A DNA stretch of 64,000 nt from Aldersonia sp. NBC_00410 (GTDB lineage: Bacteria; Actinomycetota; Actinomycetes; Mycobacteriales; Mycobacteriaceae): contig NZ_JAPENM010000005.1 of assembly GCF_026342035.1 (NCBI RefSeq), positions 62,001 through 126,000 on the forward strand, in the 5' to 3' direction. Position numbers and translations under genes: made by a program. The notes under the pieces were generated by a model that saw nothing but the letters and a program-made list of their open reading frames with translations, was not told where the DNA came from and did no database searches. Each line of letters starts with the position of its first letter. Position 1 is the first letter of the stretch. This document shows, piece after piece, positions 7,867 to 14,992 of this stretch.

Positions 7867-8691
7867 GTGGCGGCGATACCTCTCAGGAGCCTGATCGGCG
7901 ACCTCGACCCGACGGCGTGCAAGCTTCACTGCGCGGTGTGGGACGGCACGGACCATCCGATCGATGTTCTTTCACGATCCTGGGACGAGTGGGTGGGGTG
8001 GAACCGGTGGCGTGGCACCCGCGACGACTTCAACCGGCAGTTCATCTGCTCGCTCGCCCGAGACAGAAGTAATCCGACCCACTGGCTGTTCGGTGGCGTC
8101 TTCGAAGTGACCGGGCGTCGCCCGACTCCGGGTGAAGGCTCGTACGACATCGTCCTGCGGGACGACCTGATGGGCGCATTTATCAAGCGTCTCGTCGTCC
8201 AGTTCAAACCGTCGGGCCGGGCCGTGCGGTTGAACATGGAGACCTACCTGGACCGGATGGGGGTCGTGTCCGTCCTCGAGCTGCCGTACGCCGGTGAACC
8301 CTTTCCCGGCCACGACCAGATCAACCACACCCTCGGTGTGCTGGAAGTCGCCGTCAAGCAGGACTGGGGGGACTGGCGCGGTGCGCTGCAACACATGAAG
8401 GGCGTCTACGTCATTCACGACGAGGAAACAGGCAAGCCCTACGTCGGCTCGGCCTGCGGCGACACCGGGATCTGGGCACGCTGGTGCGTGTACGTCGATT
8501 CGCTGCACGGCGGCAACGCCGCGCTTCGTGAATTGGTCGGCCAGGAGGGGGCCGACTATGCGCGGGCGAATCTGCGCTTTGCGCTCCTCGAGTTCTGGTC
8601 GATGCGAACCACAGACGAGCACGTGCTCGAGCGCGAGAGCTACTGGAAAAACGTGCTGATGTCGCGAAGGTTCGGCCTGAACAGGAACTAG
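7867..8691 (+). CDS. GIY-YIG nuclease-domain protein
   Basis: 274 residues from a GTG. The C-terminal third holds a GIY-YIG fold: KGVYVIHDEETGKPYVGSA supplies the GVY..YVG motif, ARWCVY the conserved Arg, and ERESYWK the late Glu. The first 160 residues form a separate domain, with VFEVTGRRP and YDIVLRDDLMGAFIKRLVV segments typical of the phage or defence proteins that carry a GIY-YIG domain at the end. GIY-YIG enzymes cut DNA, often structured or foreign DNA. It closes the nuclease-rich part of the accessory region and may be co-transcribed with the tail-anchored protein before it. Confidence 0.75.
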   Translation: MAAIPLRSLIGDLDPTACKLHCAVWDGTDHPIDVLSRSWDEWVGWNRWRGTRDDFNRQFICSLARDRSNPTHWLFGGVFEVTGRRPTPGEGSYDIVLRDDLMGAFIKRLVVQFKPSGRAVRLNMETYLDRMGVVSVLELPYAGEPFPGHDQINHTLGVLEVAVKQDWGDWRGALQHMKGVYVIHDEETGKPYVGSACGDTGIWARWCVYVDSLHGGNAALRELVGQEGADYARANLRFALLEFWSMRTTDEHVLERESYWKNVLMSRRFGLNRN

Positions 8692-9031
8692 GTCGCGTCG
8701 CGCAGCCGTCCAGGGATCCCGCCACCATGCTGCCCGGCAGCACTCAGGGATCCCGCCACGCCACCATCACCAGGCTGACGACCGCGCGGCAGCGTCCCGG
8801 GATCCCGTGGCCGACTTGCAGACGGCAAATGCCGATGCCCAGACATGACACTCCTCGGTCCTTGGTTCCGGTACGCGGACGTGCCCGAAGCGATTCGAAA
8901 GCCATTGTGCTGGTGTGTTGTAGGTTTGGCTGCCATTCATCCATCGGGCGCATCGTCAGCGACCCTGCGCGTCATGGGTAGGGATGCCAGCCGTGCCGCC
9001 GCCACTTTCCATCTGATCGTTCTACGCGGAT
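8692..9031. other. Intergenic region with short direct repeats
   Basis: No gene found. The first half carries the GGGATCCCG-containing repeats listed separately. The second half separates the convergent nuclease gene and replication-like genes and shows no hairpin that I would call a terminator. Confidence 0.5.
8711..8759. repeat. Direct repeat CAGGGATCCCGCCAC x2
   Basis: CAGGGATCCCGCCAC occurs at 8711-8725 and again at 8745-8759, 34 bases apart. A related GGGATCCCG lies at about 8797. Each copy contains the palindrome GGGATCCC. Iterated sites next to replication genes can be binding sites of a Rep protein, but the distance to the Rep-like genes is about 1 kb, so this is only a possibility. 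Confidence 0.45.
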
Positions 9032-9822
9032 CTAGCGGAGGCTCTTGCCGACGTAGGTCTTCTCCAGTTCGGGGTCCGGCGAGCCGGTATAGACCCACAA
9101 CTTCGGTCTAGTCCGTCCGTTCTCGTCATGCGCCGGTTCCCATCGCTCGACCCGGTGAACAGCGCGAACAATGTCCTCAGCAAATACGAGTACCGGAAGG
9201 TTCGGGATGGTTCGGTGCGTGCCTGCCCGCCACGCCGCTCGCGACCATTCATAAATCTGCTCCGCCGTAGCATCGGCGCCTTGCCGCCGTAAGTCCAACC
9301 CCACTGGGGAACAGCACTTTCGATGTCCTCGGCCAGGACATCGGTGATCTTGTAGGCCGCGCCCTGGCGGTTGGGCTTCGTCTTGTCCTTGGTGCCGGTC
9401 GTCGTATTGGTATCGGACACGTTCTCGTCCTCCTCGTCGTCGGCACCCTCGGCCCGCTGCCAGCACCGCTCGAAGTCGTCGTCGCCGTTGCGGTCGAACC
9501 GCTCGGTCAGCCGCTCGGCGCAGTCCTCCCGCTGCCCGACCACCCACCTGGTCTGGTTCGCGGTCAGCCCGTTCGCACGGCAGCAGTAGATGAGGCGGAT
9601 GGTGTCGGCGGATCGGTCTCCGCTGTCCGCCTTCAGCGCGGCATGCACACGCGGGTAACGGAGTCGGAGGCTCTTGACCTCCTCGGCACCGTCGTCCCAG
9701 CCGACCCACTGCGACGAGTCCGACAGCCCATTGGGTTGCGCCCGCGAGCGCCGCACCGGCTCGTCGGTCAACTCGGTGCCGAGCAGCGCGGCCAGCGCGG
9801 TCGGCTCGGTTCGGATGGTCAT
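9032..9822 (-). pseudogene. Replication-associated protein, frameshifted
   Basis: The gene starts at the ATG at 9822, overlapping the upstream primase-like gene by ATGA. The first frame reads a coherent protein (SSQWVGWDDGAEEVKSLRLR, then LIYCCRANGLTANQTRWVVG) to about position 9285. After YGGKA the coding character moves to another frame (DATAEQIYEWSRAAWRAGTH, later PNLPVLVFAEDIVRAVHRVE) that ends at 9032 with KTYVGKSLR. The break lies in GGCGGCAAGGCGCC. A single-base change would join the halves into about 262 residues. The position directly after a primase-like gene suggests the C-terminal half of a Rep/primase system. A programmed shift or a sequencing error are alternatives to a true mutation. 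Confidence 0.6.
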
Positions 9823-10406
9823 GGCCGCACCAGCCAACGAACCTGTGTCGGCTCACCACCGCCGCCGTTCATCACGGTCGCCTTGTGGTTGAGCGATCCC
9901 GGTGGGCGCAGCACGTCGTTGTCGGCGACCTTGAAGTCCTTGGCACCGAACCGCTCTCCCAGCACCCGACACAGTTGCTCGTGCTGATGGACCGGCACCG
10001 ACTCGGTCAGCGGGACGTAGATGTAGATGTGGGCATGTCCGGTGGTCCCGCTGGCGACCGCAAACCCGTTGAGGGACAGCACACAATCTGTATCGATCTC
10101 GGTGTCGATCTCGGCATGCACCAGCGCCCGCGCCAACGACCGACCCTTGGCCCGACTCTCGCCGGTCATCAGGTACGGGCACAGAAACAGATCCCCGACC
10201 TTGGCGGCCTTTACCATCTCCCCGGCGATCTCGGTCGAGTCGTCGGGCCAGTGGAAGAAACCGGGCACCCACTTCCTGTGGGAGTAGCGACCTTCCTCGG
10301 TCTGGTACGGCTGACCGCCGATTGCGAAGTGGAGCTTGCCCTCCTGGCCGTCGTAGACGGCGTCCAGATATAGGCACAGGTCTTGGATGTCGTTAGTATC
10401 GACCAT
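9819..10406 (-). CDS. Primase/replication-initiator-like protein
   Basis: 195 residues from the ATG at 10406, preceded by AAAGGA. The sequence carries a primase-polymerase-like core: LVHAEIDTEIDTDCVLSLNG (acidic metal-binding segment), SGTTGHAHIYIYVPL (the GHAH.Y strand) and NDVLRPPGSLNHKATV, a motif set seen in RepA/primase proteins of actinobacterial integrative elements and plasmids. The role would be to prime or start replication of the excised element. It is followed by a second, frameshifted replication gene with ATGA overlap. Family membership rests on motif recall. Confidence 0.65.
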   Translation of the reverse strand: MVDTNDIQDLCLYLDAVYDGQEGKLHFAIGGQPYQTEEGRYSHRKWVPGFFHWPDDSTEIAGEMVKAAKVGDLFLCPYLMTGESRAKGRSLARALVHAEIDTEIDTDCVLSLNGFAVASGTTGHAHIYIYVPLTESVPVHQHEQLCRVLGERFGAKDFKVADNDVLRPPGSLNHKATVMNGGGGEPTQVRWLVRP

Positions 10407-10514
10407 GATCGGTCCTTTCAAGTCGGTTCGCATCTGCCTGGTTCGTCCGGTCTCGGTGTTGGAGTTGTTGCGGTGGCCCCCACTGGTCATGGGGGCCGCC
10501 GCCGTGTCCGGGGG

Positions 10515-10877
10515 TCATCGAGCGTCCTCGCACGGATTGGCGCTTCTGCTTCCGATGTCCCACATCGTGACCGCGAAGTCTGCGTTGTCTCGCGAGTTTC
10601 TGATCCGTTGGATCGGATCTTGGAGGTACCTGTCCACGAACTCGACACGGTCGGTGTTGCCGAGTGAATCGACGTAGTCCGCCAGCACTTCGAGGAACTC
10701 GCCGCACTCCTCGTCGGTGTATTCGTCGGCCTGGACCTCCTCGTCGGTGTCCTCGGCGTCCTGCACCACCGCACAGGTCCGGTGGCACCACCGCTGTTCG
10801 ATATACATCCGGCGGCAGCGCGGGCAGCAGGTCTCGTCGTGCTCGTCGTGGTCGTGTCAGCACGCGCACCGGGGCAT
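10515..10877 (-). pseudogene. Cys-rich zinc-ribbon-like protein, interrupted by an in-frame TGA
   Basis: The natural start is the ATG at 10877, which overlaps the stop of the upstream gene as TGATG. Six codons later (MPRCAC) an in-frame TGA occurs at 10857-10859. Beyond it the frame continues with HDHDEHDETCCPRCRRMYIE, WCHRTCAVV and an acidic helical tail to 10515. The pattern CxC...CCPRC...C...C is a zinc ribbon split by the stop. Translation could restart at the ATG at 10808 and give 97 residues lacking the first Cys pairs. A nonsense mutation is most likely; read-through or selenocysteine is possible but not supported by any hairpin I can see. Confidence 0.5.
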
Positions 10878-11113
10878 CAGACCGCCCCCTCGTCCCACTC
10901 GTCCCACTCGGCCTGCTGGGCCTCGATCTCGGCGATGGCCCGGTCCAGTGCCACCTCGATCTCGCCGGTGCCGTACAGCCCTCGGCAGAAATCGTCGCCA
11001 CCGTCGATGTAGTGAGCCACGAGGTCGATCCAGTAGCACCGGTACTCCCGGTCGTACTCGATCCCCATACCGTGCTCCTGGGCGCGGGCGCGGAGTTGCT
11101 TGATGGTGCTCAC
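10877..11113 (-). CDS. Small hypothetical protein of the integrative element
   Basis: 78 residues from a GTG that overlaps the stop of the excisionase-like gene (GTGA), so translation is probably coupled. The protein starts VSTIKQLRARAQEHG, has an aromatic middle (YDREYRCYWIDLVAHYIDGG) and ends in an acidic helix (AEIEAQQAEWDEWDEGAV). Its stop overlaps the next start as TGATG. The tight packing shows it belongs to the excisionase-replication operon. Function unknown. Confidence 0.65.
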   Translation of the reverse strand: MSTIKQLRARAQEHGMGIEYDREYRCYWIDLVAHYIDGGDDFCRGLYGTGEIEVALDRAIAEIEAQQAEWDEWDEGAV

Positions 11114-11475
11114 CGGTCGGCCTCGGCCTTCTCGGCATCCAGCCGGTCCCGCTTGATCTGGCGGGCCTTCGCGGCACGCTTGCGGGCCTGCTCCTTGCGG
11201 ATCTCCTCCTTGCGGGCCTGCTCCTGGTGAACCTCGTCGGAGTAATCGGAAGGCCCGGACCCGGCCTCGAACAGCGCAACTACATCGGCGATCCGAACCC
11301 GGATGATCGGCGAGTTCTTCATGCGGAACGGCTCCAACTCGCCCTCGCGGATCTTCTTGCGCAGCAGCCAGTGACTGACATCGACTGCCGAGGCGGCGGT
11401 CTCCAGGCTGACGAGAATCTGTCCTGGCTCGGGCGCTGGCAGATTCTCGACTCGTAGCGCGGCGGTCTTCGCCAT
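11110..11475 (-). CDS. Excisionase-like HTH protein
   Basis: 121 residues from the ATG at 11475, preceded by GGGGAG. The middle part (SAVDVSHWLLRKKIREGELE, then IIRVRIADVVALFEAG) has the winged-helix layout of excisionase or helix-turn-helix MerR-type DNA-binding domains: a helix-turn-helix and a short wing followed by a helix with R-I-A-D. The C terminus is a long charged helix of Arg, Lys, Glu and Ala. It lies 187 bases from the integrase gene, the usual place of an Xis in integrative elements, and begins the operon of small and replication genes. Confidence 0.7.
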   Translation of the reverse strand: MAKTAALRVENLPAPEPGQILVSLETAASAVDVSHWLLRKKIREGELEPFRMKNSPIIRVRIADVVALFEAGSGPSDYSDEVHQEQARKEEIRKEQARKRAAKARQIKRDRLDAEKAEADR

Positions 11476-11661
11476 GATGGCTCCCCTTCGGTTGATCACC
11501 AACCGAGCGGGGCATGAAAATAGCCGCACCCCAACACGATTGATGTTGATGATGCAGCTTGTGGGCCAACGACGAGAGTACGCGGTTACGAGAGTGGGTG
11601 CAACTTGCTCCTAACGAATATCGCTACGCCACAACGCAATTGATGGCAACCTACAACGTCG

Positions 11662-12748
11662 TCACCGCAGCTTGGACATCTTCTTCGCCAGGGCGTCGTC
11701 CCGCACGCGGGTCCCATGCTGATACCTCGCGGCAGCCGCATTGGTGGTGTGACCGAGGCGGGCCTGGATCTCGGCGGTGGTGCCCCCGGCACGCGCTGCC
11801 ATGGTTGCGCCGACGTGGCGCAGATCGTGGAAGCGCAGACCCTCCACCTTCGCCAGGCGGGTGGCCCGGTGCCAGGGATACAAGAAGTGGTGATGTCCGA
11901 CGTGTGTGCCGTCGCTCCGCGAGAACAGCAGCGAGTCCTGCTCGGGCTTGACGAAGTTGCTCAAGTGCTCGCGTACCAGTTTCCTAATGTGAGGCGGAAT
12001 GCTCACCGTGCGGATCGAGGACACCGTCTTCGGTGGACCGACCTGGAACCGCTTGTCGAGGTAGCTCACTGCGCGGGTGACGCTCACCGTCGAGCAGTCG
12101 GGGGAGATGTCCCCTCGGCGCAGCTCGAAGGCTTCGCCGAACCTCAAGGCGCACCAACCCGCGAGGTATACCGCCAGCCGTAGCTCCTCGGGGATTTCCA
12201 TGGCCACCGCATCGACTTGTGCCGGGGTGATCACCACGACCTCGTGCTTGCGCTTGGTGCTGGCACCGGCACGGATGGTGCAGGGGCAGCGGTCGAGCAG
12301 TTCGTCGGCCACCGCCGAATTCAGGATGGTCCGCAATAACCCGTAGGCATGCGCACGGCGGGTCGGCGTGGACGGGTCGAGGGCGTAATACCAACCGCGC
12401 ACCGTCTCGGATGTGAGAGCCACCAGGCTGGCGTCCCCGAGGCTGGGAAAGATCAAGCCGTCGAGCAGTCCCCGGTACAACACGCGGGTCCGTGGCCGCA
12501 GATCCCGCTGCTCGATCCAGGTGTCCGCGTAGGTGCGCAGCGTGACGCCCTTGAACCGCTCCTGCCCGCCAGGTGCCCAGATCGATCTCACGGCGGCGCG
12601 CGGACAACCATCCTTCGCCCGCGCCCTTGGTGGAGAACGTGTTGGGAGCGATGTAGGTCTTTCCATCCGGTCCGACGTAGGAGCACCACCACCGGCCCGA
12701 GGGCAGCTTCTTCAATCGACCGAACGCCCTGCCGGTCTTCCCTGCCAT
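11662..12748 (-). pseudogene. Tyrosine recombinase (integrase), frameshifted
   Basis: The gene begins at the ATG at 12748 (GGAGGA 7 bases upstream) with an N-terminal domain including KLPSGRWWCSYVGPDGKTY, as in phage-type integrases of actinobacteria. After DLGTW, near 12,570, the coding sequence moves by one base into the frame that continues GGQERFKGVTLRTYADTWIE to the end at 11662. The core-binding and catalytic domains are complete: ALRFGEAFELRRGD (Arg I), HDLRH (H-x-x-R), LGHTTNAAAARYQH (His and nucleophile Tyr). Rejoined, it would be about 361 residues. The frameshift probably disables it unless recoding occurs or the base is a sequencing error. It lies beside the tRNA-like attachment site. 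Confidence 0.85.
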
Positions 12749-12890
12749 CGTGTCCTCCGTGCCGTCAGCGTGCCGTCAGCCAACCAATCCGTGCAATCGC
12801 AGCCTATCGCAGTGGCTGACAGGATGGGCGAAAGGCGTTGAATACCATGATATCCGGGCCGATCAGACGGGGTGCGGGGGAGGGTGGCAT

Positions 12891-12918
12891 ACAGGTTCAA
12901 CTCCTGTCAGCCCGACCA
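12891..12918 (+). other. Attachment site: 3' end of a tRNA-Pro gene
   Basis: The segment folds as a tRNA T-arm (ACAGG-TTCAACT-CCTGT) followed by the acceptor 3' strand CAGCCCG, discriminator A and CCA. It matches the 3' ends of actinobacterial tRNA-Pro genes. No D-arm, anticodon arm or 5' acceptor strand lies upstream, so this is not a functional tRNA. A partial tRNA 3' end next to an integrase gene is the classic product of integration into a tRNA gene. The intact tRNA-Pro and the other end of the element should lie outside the window to the left. Confidence 0.7.
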
Positions 12919-13048
12919 GGTCAGACGGTGTTTCTGCGTTGCCGGGTCCCGGTCTTGGGGACCATTTGGGGATCACGACAGAATATCTCCGATACAGGGC
13001 ATGTTCAGCGTCGACCAAAGAGCTGAGCTACTCGAGGCTCGCGGTCTA

Positions 13049-13270
13049 TTAACGCGGATCGTGCTCGCACGCGATGCCGTCGTTGTCACGGTCCAGCCTC
13101 GGGGCGTACCCCGGATCGCCGCGGTGCAGCGGTGCCGCTCCCGCATTCCACGCCGCGGTGCAGTTCTCGTAGCCCGCCGGCGGTGCCGGGTCCGCACCGG
13201 CTGCGCCTGGCAACGCCAGCGCTGCGACGGCTGCGAACCCGAGGGCGACTCCTGCGATAGCTTGCTTCAT
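13049..13270 (-). CDS. Secreted Excalibur-domain protein
   Basis: 73 residues from the ATG at 13270 with GAGGAGC upstream. A signal peptide covers about residues 1-26 (QAIAGVALGFAAVAALALPG, then AGADPAP). The mature part ends in an Excalibur calcium-binding motif: DRDNDGIACEHD with Tyr, Asn and Cys (YENCTAAWNAGAAP) before it. Excalibur domains bind calcium on extracellular proteins; in mycolic-acid bacteria short stand-alone forms like this are common. It is the first gene right of the attachment site and probably belongs to the ordinary chromosome. Confidence 0.8.
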   Translation of the reverse strand: MKQAIAGVALGFAAVAALALPGAAGADPAPPAGYENCTAAWNAGAAPLHRGDPGYAPRLDRDNDGIACEHDPR

Positions 13271-13345
13271 CGTTCGCTCCTCGATCCCGTGTTGAAGGTC
13301 GACCACAGAATCGAACGGATCGCGCCAGGATTCGCGCGTAGTCCG

Positions 13346-14480
13346 CTACTCGATTCGGTTCAGCCCGCCCGCGAAAGCTGAACCGTCCCGCGTTTGATGC
13401 CGCTTGGGCTGTCCCAGGTTGTTGTCCGCCCGGTTGCGAGAGTCAGGACACCGATTGTAGGTGCTGGTTGGTTCTCTCGAACTCTGCCGGGTGAGCCAGC
13501 CGAGGCCGGAATGCCGACGTTGCCGGTTGTGGAAGATCTCGATGTAGTCGAAGATCGCGTTGGCGAGCTCGTTGCGGGTTTCCACCTTTCCGGTCGAGGA
13601 GATCGATTTGCATTCTGTTCCAGAAGGATTCGATCATCGCGTTGTCGTAGCCATCGCCGATGGTCCCCATCGAGCCGACCGGGCCGGCATCGGTGATGCG
13701 GCGGCTGAACGCCCAGGCGGTGGACTGGGTGCCGTGGTCTCTGTGAACGACGGTCCGGTTGGGTGAACGTGCCGCGATGGCCATGTCGAGCGCGGTGAGC
13801 ACGAGCGACGCCGTTTGCCCGGAGTCGATGGCCCAGCCCACGATTCGCCGGGGGTATGCGCCGATCACCGCGCAGCGATAGACCTTGCCCTCCCGGGTGG
13901 GGTGTTCGGTGATGTCGTTGCGGCACAGCTGATTCTCCCGCTCAGCGGCGAAGTTCCGCTTGATCGGATCGAAATGTGTGGCAATGTCCTGCTTGCTGAT
14001 GTAGCGTTTCCGGTTGCCCGAGAGGCCCTGAACAACAATATCTTTTATAACCGAGTGCAGTTTCCCGGACCAGACCTCGATGTCCATCGCGATGGTCAGT
14101 TCGGCGTGGATCCGGCGCACGCCATAACAGCCGAGCGACGCGGCGTGGAGGGCCTTGATGGTCTCGGCGAGCATCTCTTGGCGCAGCCGACGCTGGCTGG
14201 GCGGTCGGGTGCGATGGTGGGGGTAGCCGCGTTTGGAAATTCCAAGCACACGGCAGGCGGTGTGGATACTGATTGCTTGCCCGGTCAAGGCCGTGACAAC
14301 CGGGAAACGCCTTTTGTGCCGATTCGACCAATGAGGTGCCAGGTGCCTCACCTCGGTCGATGAGGGCTTGCTGCTTCCACCGGTACAGGCTGGCTTCGGT
14401 GACTCCCAGATCGCGGGCCACGTCGGCAACGCGCCTACCCTCGTCGAGGATCAGAGCGACTGTGCGCTCCCGGAATTGCG
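13346..14480 (-). mobile_element. IS3-family insertion sequence, decayed
   Basis: Remnants of both IS3-type reading frames are present on the minus strand in several phases. OrfA leaves RDLGVTEASLYRWKQQALID near 14,400. OrfB leaves the integrase core with all three acidic positions: NDITEHPTREGKVY (D), VVHRDHGTQSTAW (D) and GYDNAMIESFWNRMQ (E), and the C-terminal ELANAIFDYIEIFHNRQRRH in a further frame. At least two frameshifts break the transposase, so it is inactive. TGAACCGTCCCGCGTTTGAT at 13,379 looks like one end of the element; the other end near 14,480 is not clear. Confidence 0.8.
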
Positions 14481-14614
14481 GTTAATACATCATCGACACG
14501 AGTGGAGATCCCTCCATCGAAACGGGTAGGAATCTCACGACCAGGCGGACAGAACCTCAGGACAGCCCAATCGCACAGCGCGAGTGAGCCAAACGCAGGC
14601 ACACCGACCGGACT

Positions 14615-14803
14615 CTAGGTGCCGGAGTCTTCGTCGTAGGCGTCCGCTGCCGCGGTACGGGCCCTCGCAATTTCCGGCGCTCTCGCGGCTGTCGCTTCGT
14701 CGGGAAACGGGCCCAGTCGTTCGGAGGTGCCGCACGGGTTTCCGTGCTCGGCGCGCTGATGCTTGACGCAGAACCACCATCGGTCGAGATTCGAATCGTC
14801 CAT
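14615..14803 (-). CDS. Small conserved actinobacterial hypothetical protein
   Basis: 62 residues. The sequence WWFCVKHQRAEHGNPCGTSE followed by RLGPFPDEATAARAPEIAR has the pattern of a small family seen in Nocardia, Rhodococcus and mycobacteria: W-W-F/Y-C-x-K-H, a Cys, then R-L-G-P-F/Y and a helix. The two Cys residues and His suggest metal binding or a redox pair. It is a single gene. No function is known to me. Confidence 0.65.
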   Translation of the reverse strand: MDDSNLDRWWFCVKHQRAEHGNPCGTSERLGPFPDEATAARAPEIARARTAAADAYDEDSGT

Positions 14804-14992
14804 AGTCCGAACTTTTCATGTCGATCAAGCGGGTGTTTGACGCAAGCTTCAACGTAGCAGCTCGTGTCAACGGCGGCCGATGGCAACCAACACCGCGCGG
14901 GGGTGACGGCGTCGTTATGGCGAGACGGCAACGGGTGCCTTCGGTTGAAGGCACCCGCTGCCGTGTCTATTCAGTCCACGAGATCGGTCCGG

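Noticed and set aside
10515-10877. Selenoprotein gene with TGA-encoded selenocysteine
   Set aside because: No SECIS-like hairpin was seen after the TGA and the context is a decaying mobile element; a nonsense mutation is simpler.
12841-12918. Complete tRNA gene
   Set aside because: Only the T-arm and acceptor 3' strand are present; no anticodon arm, D-arm or 5' acceptor pairs with it.
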